Shown: piece after piece, positions 22,931 to 35,626 of the stretch
Position numbering within the stretch: the stretch's first letter is position 1
How the letters are laid out: every line of letters starts with the position of its first letter
Assembly: GCA_000711775.1 (NCBI GenBank)
Contig: ARYC01001566.1
Location: 1-64,000 of the forward strand
Length of the DNA: 64,000 bases
Direction of reading: 5' to 3'
Origin: Oxytricha trifallax
Taxonomy: Eukaryota > Ciliophora > Spirotrichea > Sporadotrichida > Oxytrichidae
The notes under the pieces: model-generated
The model's database searches: none
What the model saw: only the letters and a program-made list of their open reading frames with translations
What the model was told of the DNA's origin: nothing
Program-made: the position numbers and the translations under genes

Positions 22931-23012
22931 ATTCTTAGCAATCAATTATTAAAATAAATAACAAAATATCAAGAAGTTGAAACTTTTAAAATAAAAAAAC
23001 TGTCAAGAATTT

Positions 23013-23760
23013 AATATAAGTAGTTGTAGTAAAATACGTTAGGCAATCAAATGCGAATATTATGAATAATCACTCTAAAAGAAAATAAAGTCAATGCATC
23101 TCACTTAGTGGTACTTGTTAAGCTTAACAGTGATACCTCACTTCCCACTTTATGTTTCCTTATCATTAATCTTGTTCCTCCTTCATTTCTTCTACAGCTC
23201 CCTCAACCTCTTTCTCTCTTCTTCCGCTCTTCTCTGGGATTTAGTGATCTTTTCCTATGGATTCGTCTTCTTTCTTTCCGTTCATTATTGATTACTCCCT
23301 CATTCTCTACTTTGGCACTTGCGAATATAAGCATTCTTATATTTCCGGAGCCACTCCCCAGGTTCACTGAATTCTTTTCCATTTTTCTCCATATCCTTTC
23401 CAATTCAGTTTTGCTGAAGTTCTCCAGAACAATTTCATCCCAAGTAACAACACTCATCATCTAAGTGTAGTTTTAAGATCCAATCTCTTCGTTTACTCTC
23501 ATCCACATAGACTCACTCTGTTATTCTTGTACTTTTAACATCTCCTCTTCTTTCAATGCAAATCGTGATTTCCCTATTTCCATCTTCATATATCCCAACT
23601 CTAGATTTTGCATCATGTAGTATCTCTACATCTGTATCCAATCTTTTCCAAATATCTGAAATACCGGCTCACCTGGTAATTCAAGGGCCAGGTGATTAAT
23701 AATTAGAAGAGCTATGATGACACAATCCTTAGGAGCCATGCATTGATTTGTATCAGGCAA
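23013..23760 (-). pseudogene. second (TAG)n-tailed remnant with an ORF1-like frame
   Basis: A decayed tract (TAGTTGTAGTAAAATACGTTAGG) marks the 3' end. Upstream on minus, an open frame at 23460-23203 reads MMSVVTWDEIVLENFSKTEL and later RMLIFASAKVENEGVI, with a highly basic end. Before it is a heptad-like stretch, SRFALKEEEMLKVQEQQSES, near 23600. A coiled coil followed by a basic region is reminiscent of LINE ORF1 RNA-binding proteins, but I cannot prove the family. Confidence 0.45.
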
Positions 23761-25189
23761 AGTTGCGAATTTAATATAATTAGATTCAATTATATTTAAT
23801 ATAATAAAATGGGGAAATGTAAAAGAAAAAAATATACTTTTGACATGCTAAAATAACTATGTAAATTATTTAACTCCCAGTATGTAATAAATTTATAATT
23901 TTTCTAATAAATTTTCAATATAAAAAGCAGTTGAATGCAATAATTAATTGAGAATTTTAAATTTGATTATTACAACAGATAAATATTAGAAATACTCAAA
24001 TTTATAAGATTAGATGAAATTATAAGGTTATTTGTGATAATGAAGATAGAATTTTGATTTTATGAATAACTTATTATAAATATAGCATAAAGAGTGTGAA
24101 GTGGTTTATAAAGATCATTTTTATGCTTTAAACCAATTTTTAATCTTAAAATATAATATTGTAGCTACTTTTGTTTTTCTTTAATTTCCAAAATTCTTTA
24201 ATCGATACCTTCAAATTCTCCCTCTTCCACTGTTAAATTTTTCCCCTTAGTAAAATATAATTTTATATATAGAATTCTTGATTTCTTTCCAGATTTAATT
24301 TCAAAGCTAAAAACTAAGTAACTATATATACAATTCTTCTAAAATCAACCAAGATATTTGCATCTTTGTTTTTACTCTTTCTGAACTTTTTGATGTGATA
24401 AAGTAGTGTGATTAGTATAATCGGCCATTCCTTACAAGTTAAATTTGGATAATATATAGGTTATTCACTCAAAACGTTTTTCATAGTTTTGTTTTAACAA
24501 GTCCAATTAAGTCGGAGTTTTATAGATATATGACTTTGATCTCCATAATATTGTTCAACCTTTGAGTTAAGGCTTTATCATTCAAGAACCAAACATTTAT
24601 TATATAGTGCCCCATTTTTCTCTTAAAATTACATTTGTTATTTATCGTTTGTTGATTCGCAAAACAAATTATTCACTTCATCTAGCCAAACCTTTACTTT
24701 TCTCACAAGTTGGTATAAGTGGAGTTGATAACTATTGATTAACTTGACACTTTTTTGTTCAAATTTATATATTATTCTGGCTGAACTTCAACTTTGTGGT
24801 TTTATGAGTTTTTTTTGTATTACTTTTTTTGAACATTCAAAATAGGCTTTCAAGGATTATTTTTTAATAAACTGTTTATTTTGGACTTGCAATTAACCAT
24901 TAATATTTCCTACTCTTTGTACTCTATTACAGCTATTTATTTCTTCTACTCCCCCCCCTTTTTAATTAATTTTTATTTAATATCCATCTACCTATTTATT
25001 ATATTGAATCAGACTATTGTAACTTAAATGTCTTACAATTACTAAACTATTATAATTATTTTGCAAAATCTTTATTCCTTTTATTTTTTATTATCTTTTT
25101 TAGATGATCTTTTGCTTTTCCTTCCTTCCTTCCTTTAATTAACATAATTAATATAATTAATTCAATGAAATAATTATATCTCAATCTCC
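23761..25189. other. AT-rich DNA, nothing firm
   Basis: No convincing coding stretch. A weak protein-like run on minus near 24740-24640 (VWLDEVNNLFCESTNDK) may belong to the LINE remnant to its right. A poly-C run lies near 24950. Confidence 0.45.
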
Positions 25190-26330
25190 AGAGTATTAAT
25201 ATTTTTTAGCTTCAGGCTATCAATCATGACATTGAATCGCTCTATTAGTTCTTCTTCTGACTTTCAATTTTTTAAGTCCTTAATTACTGTACCTATACAA
25301 ATAATAACTTTCTTAATTACAAGCCTCTAATTTCCCACTGATTTTACTCATATTATTCCATTGCAATTCTTGGTAGTCTATCATTCACTATTTATGCTTA
25401 TTTATCGTTTGCATTCTAATATTCTTTATGTTGTTTCAGTTTATAGTAGAAGTATTCTAATAAATTTTGTAATTATACGGATTTACTATACGGATTAACA
25501 TGCGAAAAACAATGTTATTTAGATATAGATTAGCATAATTATTAAAACAAATTCAATTAATTTAAATAGATAATTCTTGATATTTGCTTCATGAATTTAA
25601 ACAGTTTTAATAGCATAAATTAACAAATTAACTTTTTTACTAAAACTGAATTTGATTCAATAATCTAGACAGTTATTCTGTATATTAATCATTTAATAAA
25701 TATTTTAAAAAAATACGTACCGTTTTAATCCATCCGTAAAAGCTACCATTTATTATCATGTCCTCAGATTATAAGTTTGTTGTGTCCTCAAAATTTATGC
25801 TAATATAGCCGATTTATTTATGTATTTAAATAATTTTCAAATCCTAAACTGAGATTTACTATAGCTTGAAAAGTTTTTGGTTTTATATGGAAAAATGCTT
25901 GTTTATGTAATTGTTTTTGAGTTTAAATAAATGTTTTTTTTAAACTTATTTTGATATCTTGAATCATTTTGAACATGCAATTTACCTTAAAATATCTGTT
26001 TATAGTTATTAATTAATATAATTTTGTTATAAATTTTAAGAAATGCAAGATTATTTTAGTGATAAATATAAATTTAATGAATATGCACATTAAATATATT
26101 AAAAATATAATCTAAGTTCTTTAAAATGTTTCCCTTTTCTCTTTGATTTATTACCTCTATCAGTTCACACATATTCTCTTTCTCGCTTCTCTCTGTGTTT
26201 CCATTCTCCCTCCTCTTTGCTACCAAAATCGAGCACTAATTTTCAATGCTCCTAAATCTTTGAGGTTGTTTTTCTAGCCGAATCTTGTCCCCTTCAAATT
26301 TCTACGAAAAACTCTATATATTATTATATA
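25190..26330 (-). pseudogene. degraded LINE endonuclease remnant
   Basis: Minus-strand pieces at about 25440-25200 parallel the endonuclease of LINE copy 1 in order: NCNG, SGKLEA, and EEELIERFNVMIDSLKLK against YIIDQYSMIKSLKQK. A further protein-like stretch at 26330-26120 reads DKIRLEKQPQRFRSIENQC, then ENMCELIEVINQREKGN. Frames are broken and AT-rich filler intervenes. Confidence 0.4.
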
Positions 26331-29300
26331 ATACTTTTGTAAATCTAAGTCTTTTGTGAGTTGTTAATTCCCAATCCATTCTTGCAAAAATTGCTAGTTA
26401 AATCTCCACTTTCTTTTTAATTATTTATCTATCTTACTATAAATTTCTTAACTCACTGTTTAATAAATTATCTGTGTCTAATTGTTCATATGTTTACACT
26501 TGAGAATTATTTCAAACTTTCTTCATTAAATATTTGTTTAATTTATGACATAAGTCTCCATATATATATAGTTATATTTCCTACTCTGATTTGTAATATT
26601 CATTTAATTTTAATTTTTTTTACATCAACAAATAGATTTTAAGATAATCATTATTTAAAAATGAACTATCCATGAAAATTAGCATATTATCTCTTATTAT
26701 TTTTAAGATTCTTTTGGTGTCATTTGATGCATTTATTTTATTGCATGAATACTTTGTGAATGTCACAGTAATAAATAAGCCGTAGTTACCATTGCTCTTC
26801 TTTAGCTGTTTGTCATAATTATATCCATAATATTCTTGGTAATATAGAATTTCTTTCTCTTTAAGGATGTTTCTCTTTTAACTTGACTTTAAATTATATT
26901 CGAATTTACTTTACTAAATGCTATATATTTTATTTAAATTATTAAGTTTTGAACTAATTATTAATTTATTTCTACTGTATTTGTATATTTGAATTTTCCA
27001 AAATTTAATTTATACAACTTATTTTTATTGTGATGATATAATTCATATCTGTGATCAATTATTTATTAAATTAGTGTTAAGTACTTGTCTTGGTTATTAT
27101 AACTTGTTTTCTTAATACATCTCTTCATGCAATTAATGAATAAACTAAATCTTATAGTAAATTACTTTAATTTTTTAATAGTTATTGAGTAAGAAAATTC
27201 TTAAAATATTTATATTTGTCTCTGCTAAGAGTTAATTTTATTTAATTTTTTTTCCAAAAATCAGTTTGTTTCCTGAAGCTTATGTAGTCAATTAATAGTT
27301 TTGAAAATTCATACCTAGAATTAGCGCAACAATACAATTCATACACACTTCAAATTCTTACTACGTTATTATTTTGCAAGAAATATTCTTTTAATATAAA
27401 TGGAAATCTATATTTTTAGTTTTGTCACTTTACTCAATTAAATTTAACCCAATAATCTTAGAAAAGAAGTTACCGAATTTTAGTAGAATGACGTGGCAAT
27501 CATGAAGATAAATAGTCAAAAAATCTACTTGATCTCTAACTTATTCAAAAGGGTGTAGTTTTATAAAATTAGGAAAATTTTAAATAAATTAACAGATTTA
27601 ATACATTTTTATGTGTATTAAAAATTCTTATTGAATGCATCTTGATGGCAGTATTTAATAATATACAACTATTATATATATTTAATCCCTTTCTTTGTCA
27701 AGATTAACTTTAATTATATAGTTAGACTTTTTGCAAAAAGTTCATTTAAATTTTTGAGCCTATATTGGCAGGAATAAATCCAATATATTTCATTCATTCC
27801 TAATACTCCATAATTGTGATGGTGGACTAGATTTCTAATTTTATATATATATATATATTTATACAATTCTATAATTTCAACATAAAAGAGTCAATATAGA
27901 AAAGTAAACATTTAGTGAGCTTTTCTTAAGTATTTAGTTTGAAATAAATATCAGGATTTCAGAGATAACTTTAGGTATAAGGAAAGATTAAATGGAGAAA
28001 CAAGATATTGAATAGAAGCTTAACTTAATTAAACATAAATAGTTTTTCAGTTTAATTTTAAGTTTATTTTATGGGGAAAAAAAGCTTTAAAATTCATTTT
28101 TAAATTGAGAAATAAAAGTATCAAATACCCATTTATAAATTATTGGAGAATATTCACCTTAAAATATATAAGTAATCCAGTTGCAGTTAACTAAGAGAAT
28201 TTCCCTCCCCAAGAAGCATATTAGTATTTTAGATTCTCAAATTTTTAAGTGTAAAATACTTTATATTCATAGTATGTCATCTTAATTTATGTTTTAAAAC
28301 AAAGACTTTCTTAGAAATTTAAATTAAAATTTATGATGTTTATTATCTTGTTTTTAATGAAAACTTGTATATATAATTAAATACGCTTTATTAATTTAAT
28401 ATTATAAATTAGTTCTAAGCTTTGTTCTAAAGTAATTGTGGATATAAAGATAGATCAAGCGCTTATAAAAGGAGTGATTTCTGATTAATTTATATAAAAA
28501 ACATCTTATTTTGAGCGATATTTGAATCAAAATTTCATGGTTTTATTAACGAGTTCAAAAATATTCAAATTAGCAGTAATTTAAATGTGTACTATTCAAA
28601 CTTCCAAAAAACCCATATATATATATATTACAATTTATATTTTATTTATTAAGGATTCTTCTTTTTATTAAAAGTAAATCATTCGAAACACAGAATTCCT
28701 ATATTATATTATAAGAATTTAAGTGAAAGTAAAGCAGGGGCTATCTTAAGAGGCATTTATTAAATAAAAAGCTAACTAGCTATTATTTTAATTTATTAAC
28801 ATTGCATACATTCCACTTATTTATTAAATTGTATATAAATAATTTTAATAAATAATTTATTATAAAAATATAAATTAGGAGATAAGAAATAAACATTTAA
28901 TGGATATATTGATGCGAATTTAGTAAGGCATTATTAAGACATTTATATTATATATCACTACTAATCAAATAATAGATAATTTAAATTACATCTAGAGACA
29001 AAGAAAAATAATAATAATTATAATTGGTTTAATTTCATGCATTTATGCTTGAAATATATCAATAATTTGTAATCATTGATATATGCTTTCGTATAGGATA
29101 GAGTTAAAATTTTTCTTAATTTGCATTAATAATAATATATTATGCTTGGTTTCCTACATATATTGAGGAATGCCACTAGAAGAAACATTTAAGAACATTT
29201 TTTTATATACTAAAATTCCTAATAGTGGTGTAGCTTTGCTCATGCCTTTTCCATTTACTCCGTTTAAACATCGTTTGAAAGAGCATTAAAAATTGTCAAC

Positions 29301-29430
29301 TCCTTGACAATAATATTCTTAGAGCAAACTATAATACTTAACTAAAAATAATATTTAATATCTGCTTGCATATTATCTATATAAACTGCATAGTTTTTGA
29401 TGGCATCGTCATGACTTCTTCTTTTAAAAA
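26331..29430. other. AT-rich germline DNA, nothing recognised
   Basis: About 78-80 percent A+T with (TA)n runs and no protein-like stretch that I could follow on either strand. Confidence 0.55.
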
Positions 29431-29439
29431 TAATGGCAT

Positions 29440-29730
29440 TCTGTTGGATATTATTCCCCGTTATATTAATTATGCAAGTAAGTTGATTTCCTTTGGTTTC
29501 TTAAGCAATTCGCCTTAATCTAAATGGAATCCACCCTATAGAGATTGTCTCTAAACAATTCTAGAATCCCTATGAATTCTAGAGTTTTCCATCTAACCAC
29601 TCAGCCAAATATAAAATTCCTGAAATATACAAGCTCATCAAAATAAACCTGAACGAGAGCTATTATTATTGGTAGCTCTCTGTATCTAGGCTTAGCTCTT
29701 TATATGCACAGAGTTGTTGATAGGATTAAA
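29440..29730 (-). other. coding-like island, unidentified
   Basis: Minus strand reads YRELPIIIALVQVYFDELVY, then RNFIFG, one TGA, then WKTLEFIGILELFRDNLYR. GC content is higher than the surroundings. It could be a somatic segment or old gene fragment. A tRNA-like word within it (GGCTGAGTGGTTAGATGG) did not fold as a tRNA. Confidence 0.35.
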
Positions 29731-31806
29731 TGTCTTCTTATAAAAAGAGGGATTTCTTGTTTATTTCTCTTTGTGATATTATGAAGAATTACTGCTGTTT
29801 TTGTTATTGAAATGCATGCAGGAGTATTAGCAATTATTTTGTCTATTTTGCCTTTATAAATTTTATTTTTCCTTTTATAAACATTTTGATAATCAACAAT
29901 TTTCTTGTCTATTTATATCTTTTTCATCATTGAATTGCATTGAATTGTTATTTTAAAAGATGTGCAATCAATATTGGAGATGATTTATGATTGGCTTAGG
30001 ATTCAAATTATTAATAAAAATAATATCCTTGAAGTGTAACTGTGGGCTAGTTATTTCTGATATTGTGTTGGGAATCGAGGAATACAGTCATTTAATTATG
30101 ATTGGTATTTAAGTTAATGTAGTTGGTTGAAATATCTGAGATATTATTCATAAAAAATGTTTTTAAATTCTAATACAATAAAACATTTTATCCTACATTT
30201 CCAATTAATAATCAGCTTCTAAACTGTTCATAGGTTCAACTCAAATATTTTGCATGCTAAAATTTATTGTGGATTGATTTTAATGAAAAACTTTATCGAT
30301 ATCTAAAAGATGTTTGTATTCTTCTGCCTCAATATCTTCTAATTCGTTTACTTTTAATTATTTAGGTAAGTTTATATAAGTTTATTTCATTTTTTTAAAG
30401 TGAGTTATTTAAAATAGTCGCCTCAATAATTATATAAAAAAATAATATTATTATTTATTTATAAACAGTAATAAAGCCTAGAAAAAATATAAAATTCATT
30501 GTATTCAATTCTTGAAATTTGATTTATTATATATAAAGTGTTTTAATATGATAATATATATAAATTAAAAATAGTTAAAATAAATGAAAAATCAAAATCA
30601 ATTTTGTAAATACATATATGAAAAACTATTTATTTAAGTACAAAAATTATTATGGGATGTGATTTGAAGATACAAGTACAATTTATGAAATTTGAAGTAT
30701 GTATAAGTGCAAAAGCTTAGAGACATAGAGATGCTATTTAATTTCCACTATTTGCAAGCAAGAGCAACCTTACTTTGATTGAATGTAGTCGTTTGATTCT
30801 TTGACATAGCATTCCTTCTTTTAGTTACAAAACATACAGTTTGGGATCTTTACTTTCGATAAAATTTTTCAAAATATAGCATATTATTTGGTATTTTAAT
30901 TTCTTCGATGTACTCATTCTAAGATTTTCTCTTGGTGTTTATAGGACATGCAAATTTACAAAGAAGATTCATAATGCTTTAGTCTATAAGTACTCAATTA
31001 ACTTCTAGGTGGTAATTTATATCAGAGCTTAAACTTCATTATTGTAACGCCTATCATTACTTTCTGATAATTTAGTTTTTTTTTTAGAAAACTGATCAAT
31101 ATACATTTATTGGGAAATAAGGCAATTTTTCACTTTTAGTATTGCAATCGAAAACGTGATGGTAAAGCCAATCATGGGCACCACTCAACGCAGCTTGTGA
31201 TATCTCATTACGTTGAGATGTCTGACTCTGACATTTATATCAGAAGCCGATCTAACATTATATATCAAATTTACTTTGAATAAGGGAATTGTAGAATAAT
31301 TATTTAAATTTTAACATTTTTAATGTGGGAATAATATATATTTTAAAAGTTATAATAATATTTTATAATAAATGAGGCAAAGGTTGCAAATTTTTGTTTC
31401 TTTTGCCCCACTTTCATTTTTGATTTCCTTTTATATATTTTTCTCAGTTTTATGATTTAATTTATGCTACTTCATTTTATTAACTTAGATAACACATTTA
31501 TCACTTTGATAATTTAAAAATTTAATCAATTTTAATAATTTCTGATCAACATATATCTAGAATTTCAATATTTTAAATTAACTTTTCTTAACGATATATT
31601 TTATTAAAAATTAGGAATTAATGATCAAATTTATAAATAAGTCAGAAATGTTATAAAATTAACTTTCATTTTGGGTAAATATTACTAACTATATTTATAA
31701 TCAATATAACTAAATCTATAATTTTTTTAAACTTTATTGGGTTTTTTTATTACTTAAATATCAGAAAAAAATGAATAAAATTTCATCAAAAAAGAAATTA
31801 ATTTAA
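29731..31806. other. AT-rich DNA with one weak coding signal
   Basis: Mostly featureless. On minus at about 30850-30740 a run reads RSQTVCFVTKRRNAMSKNQT, which recalls the VxxKRxxxRF block of PIWI domains, but alone it is weak. A hairpin, CTCAACG...CGTTGAG, lies near 31185-31215. Confidence 0.4.
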
Positions 31807-32316
31807 TAGTAGTAGTAGTAGTAGTAGTAGTAGCAAAATACTTGAAGGTAAAATTAAATATATATACGAATAGAATAACTGCGATAATTACCCAAATTAT
31901 AATTCTATGAAATCAGTCTTTGACAAGTGGTCAGTTGCTGTTCCCCGCGATTCATTCAATCTTGCTCATCTCTTATACTAATTTCACCTGTTCGTTTCCC
32001 TCCTAGTCGTCTAGTGCCATTTATTGCTGCTCTGCTTCCTCTAGGTTATTCTTCTTTATGTCATCAGAGGTCCTGTTAATTACTTCCTCGTCCTTCTTAT
32101 CTTGATGATACACCGCCTTATTGTTGAAGAGGAGTCCCTCAAATTCCAGGATTTTGTCGATTAATTCACTGAATCTCCCCTCACTTGCTGCAAGCCCCCT
32201 CTCTATTTATCCTCTTGGGTCTTCCCTTATAACTATGATCTTCCCACTGGTCAATTTAGCAGTTGAGTATGCAAGTTTCTGAAACAATTCTCTCATTCAC
32301 CAGCCACCATATTTTG
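31807..32316 (-). pseudogene. third (TAG)n-tailed element, 3' part with open frame
   Basis: Nine TAG units at 31807-31833 followed by CAAAATACTTGAAGG, the same tail as at 18697 and 23013. Upstream on minus is a protein-like frame: MRELFQKLAYSTAKLTSGK, then IIVIREDPRGQIERG and later KNNLEEAEQQQMALDDQEG, ending at TGA near 31950. The frame continues to the right of LINE copy 2 (NFSQKRNLQQLKTKYGGW across 35660-35601), so that LINE sits inside it. I read it as the ORF1-like part of an older retroelement; a host gene is possible. Confidence 0.5.
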
Positions 32317-32342
32317 TCTTTAATTGTTAAAGATTTCTCTTT
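32317..32342 (+). repeat. 26-bp target duplication, left, of LINE copy 2
   Basis: TCTTTAATTG...TTTCTCTTT is repeated exactly at 35601-35626. The repeats abut both ends of the LINE. Confidence 0.85.
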
Positions 32343-35300
32343 ATTTTTAATTAATTAGTTATTATAATTTTCTGATTTCACTTCATTAAAACTTTCTGCG
32401 TCTTTCACGCTTTAGATATTTAATTCTTTTATCAATTCGAAATTAGTGTAGTAAAATCAGATTCCTCCTCCTTTTTTTATAAGCTATTTTAAACAGTTTT
32501 TAATTGGCTGGTAATAATTGCGTATTTCAAGTTATCTTATCCTTTGGTGCAGCCCTATCATGTTTGTTACTATTTCCATTTATTTGTGACTTTATAAGTC
32601 AAATATTATATATTTACTCTTATTTTTTTGATAATCTATTGGGATCTTCTACTTAGTGAATCAACTCACAGTCCTTCATATGTTTTTAGTCTACCAAGAC
32701 CTTGAGGATACTACAGTAATGGCTCATACCATAGTTTATCATAGTTTTCCCTTAGCTTATCGCCATCATGGCATCCATAACATTTTTTGTTAAGAAAATT
32801 TTGTTTCTTTTTTACTGTTTAGTTCCCTTTTATTTGATCTCTTCGCTTGCTTTTTTAGGCCTTATGAATTTTTCTATGTTCATGTATATTTTCTTCATGT
32901 TTTTCTGAAATAAGTCCCATATTATTTCAGTGGCACTGGTTCTTCTAACTAGGCAACATTCCTCAAAATTTTGTTAGGAGTATCCCTCGGAGTTCTAAAA
33001 GCGATTCTTTTTAGCTAAAGTTACATCTTCTCTATTTATTCTAATTTCACGAACCGAGCCGTCACCAACGGGGTGTATTTTTAAATCATGAGAAATATCA
33101 TCTGTGCTATTAGTAGAATTCTGTTTTCTTTTTTTATTTTTTTCAATGTATTTGTCAATAGATTTTGTAAGTTCAGACAAATGTTAAATCCTAAGTACTT
33201 GGCTTTCTGAAACTTATTAATCCTATCTATATGAAATTCATTTCCAAAAATCATTGACTCACTCAAGAATACTGTCTTTCTCGTGTTTAGTTTTAAGATG
33301 TGCGATTTCTATATTTACCTAAGCATTTTATAACCCTCCTAAATTAATATGGTTCTCTAATGTTTACAAGAATGTCATCTGCAAATATACTCAGTTGCCT
33401 TGTTTAATTAGTGATTTTAATTCTTGTTGGACATAAAGAGCATCTTACAGATACAGGTTGAATAACATAGGCGATAATCTGCTTCCTTGTGCCATACCCT
33501 GTTATATTGTTATCTCCTATTTTTCAAATGTGATTTTGATATTTGTGTATAAAATCTCAATGAGATTGACTACTTCTGCATCTTTTTCACAATCTATCCT
33601 TCCTCTCAGAATTGATATTATTTTAACTTCCAGAATAAGTCGTATACTTTTATAGATCTATTAGTAAGTATGGCTCTCTTTATTTACTCTTCCTCCTGGA
33701 TTATTTAATGTGCTCGAGGAGTCTTATAAGGTTAATATGCATACTTTTACTTTTTTTGAAACCATTTTGATAGTTTCCTGTTTGTAACAACCCACTCTTG
33801 TTTGTTTATTTTGCTAATAATAACTTTTTCCACTATCTTTCCTAGATTTGAGTAAACTTACAATTAATCTTGTGCTGCTAACTTCATGGTATGATTCCTT
33901 TTGGTATTTACTAAAAAATATCAATCTCCCCTCTTTGATGTATTGAGGGATTTGTCTATTGTTGACGAATGAGTTATTTTTTGATAAATCGTTTTTCGTA
34001 TTTTTTAAGATTTGTTCAAGATTTTACAATCAAACCCATCTGGGCCTATCGCCTTATTGAAGTTGCATTCTTGTATACTTTGTTCGACGTTTCTTTCATA
34101 GCAAAATCTCTCAGTCTCTTTTTCGTTAATCATCGTTATTTCTTTTGTTTTCTCTTTTGTCTTTGAATAAATAGCTGTAGAACTCTACGATTTTTCTTCT
34201 TGTGTCTTCCCCTACTTCATTTATTTCGTCCTTAATCGTCAGTCCTTTATTGGTTATGAACCCTTCTAACTCTTTGTTAGTCTCTTCACTATAAAGAAGA
34301 AACCTTTTAGATAATTTTTGTCCAAGCACAGCTCTAGTTCGTCAATTGCTTCTCTCCATTTGATTTTCAGTTCTTAGAATATGTTGGCCTGGCTTGACCC
34401 ATTGTTTCTTAGAAACCGCTCATGTGGTTGTTAGTACCAATTTTTTCCTTTTACTCGTTTTTCTATATTTCCTTCAAAATATTTGTATATCGGATTATCT
34501 TAGTTTTTTAGTGAAAGTTCTATCCCTTCTTCGATGAATGTTTTCCAACATTACTTTCTGATTTCCGTTATTGGAATCGTCCTCTCTCTCGGTCTCTTAA
34601 TTTCATGTCATCGTCTTGGTAATTTATCCTGAGGTTCACTTAAATTAGTTTGTGGTCAGTAAGTCTAAGTTGACTCGTTTCCCATTTAATAGCTCTGCAT
34701 TTGTAAATATTTGGTCAAGTTAGTTTCCTTTGTATGAGTTTCGACCCCTTCAAGGATTGAATTCTTTCACCCCTTCTTTGTTTAATCTTTCCCCCACTCT
34801 TTAATATGAAAGTTAAAGTCTCCCATCACAATTATTCTCTATTTCTGGAATTTCTACTTAAAAGATTTAATCATGAAAATCAGTCCTTTTTGTAGTTCTT
34901 TTACTTCTTCCTTCAAGTAAGGAGGCATATATTCTGGTAGAATGTGGAGTGGGAATCCACCCACATTCAAAATGTTCCATGCTATAAATTGCTTTAGAGT
35001 TTTAATTGTTTTTATTTCATACCTTCCACTGTTTAATACTAGCACTTCCCCATTACTCGCTAGTTGCCTTTTATGCAATATTCTTGCTGTTGATTCCAAT
35101 CAGTCTCTGGAGTCTTGTTTCTATAAGTCCTTTGAAATCAGGGATTTTGCCTTCAATTTCCTTCATTAGTAAGTCTTACTTGATTTTTGAGTACAGTCCT
35201 CTGGCATGATACAGGCATAACCTTATTTCTTCCGTCTTCGTAATCCCTTGCCTTTTTTTACTTATGATTTGTTCTCTTCTGTTGGTTCGCTGTTTCTCCG

Positions 35301-35600
35301 CGAACCTTTCATTTCTTCTCACCCATCCTTCAACTTTTTTAACAGTTTAATAGAATTCAAGCTGTCGGCTATTGTCAATCTTGACCGAAAATTTGTTTAT
35401 GTTTTTCCAATAGTTATATTATAACTAAACAATCTGGTATTAAAATGTTGAATTTTATGAATCCAATTTTTTTATTTTCAAAGTATTTTTCCAAGGTTTA
35501 CTATGAAGATGGTTTCTCTCCATGCCCACTATTATGCGAGTAGATAGGTAGTTTCCTCCTTCTATTGGTTGTTTACTTCTCTGGCTCTATTTTCCCCGCC
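32343..35600 (-). mobile_element. LINE retrotransposon, copy 2 (3258 bp)
   Basis: Same family as the copy at 18783-22039, with the same GGCG 5' terminus (35600) and a length that differs by one base. It is flanked by an exact 26-bp direct repeat, a classic LINE target duplication, so the insertion is recent. It lies within a frame of an older element. Coding order on minus is APE endonuclease then reverse transcriptase. The (TAG)n tract at 31807 lies outside the duplication and is not its own tail. Confidence 0.88.
32600..35200 (-). pseudogene. LINE endonuclease/reverse transcriptase frame, copy 2
   Basis: Endonuclease: ASNGEVLVLNSGRYEIKT, WNILNVGGF, IIVMGDFNFHIKEWGK (near 34830). Reverse transcriptase: KAIGPDGFDCKIL near 34050, then AQGSRLSPMLFNLYL near 33480, and FADDILVNIREP near 33380. 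Motif C is intact as FADD, unlike copy 1. Frame changes are visible between the blocks, so the copy is probably inactive despite the fresh target duplication. The small frames on the opposite strand are shadows. Confidence 0.8.
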
Positions 35601-35626
35601 TCTTTAATTGTTAAAGATTTCTCTTT
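35601..35626 (+). repeat. 26-bp target duplication, right, of LINE copy 2
   Basis: Exact copy of 32317-32342. Confidence 0.85.

Noticed and set aside
23108-23464. 118-codon plus-strand frame
   Set aside because: It lies opposite a better minus-strand frame that is rich in basic and heptad-like residues and ends in the conserved (CTA)n tail.
24950-24960. Poly-C run as a telomere or element end
   Set aside because: A lone homopolymer with no C4A4 context and no inverted partner.
29560-29630. tRNA-Ser-like D-arm word (GGCTGAGTGGTTA) on the minus strand
   Set aside because: No matching acceptor stem or T-arm (no GGTTCGAATCC-type loop), and the word lies within a coding-like island.
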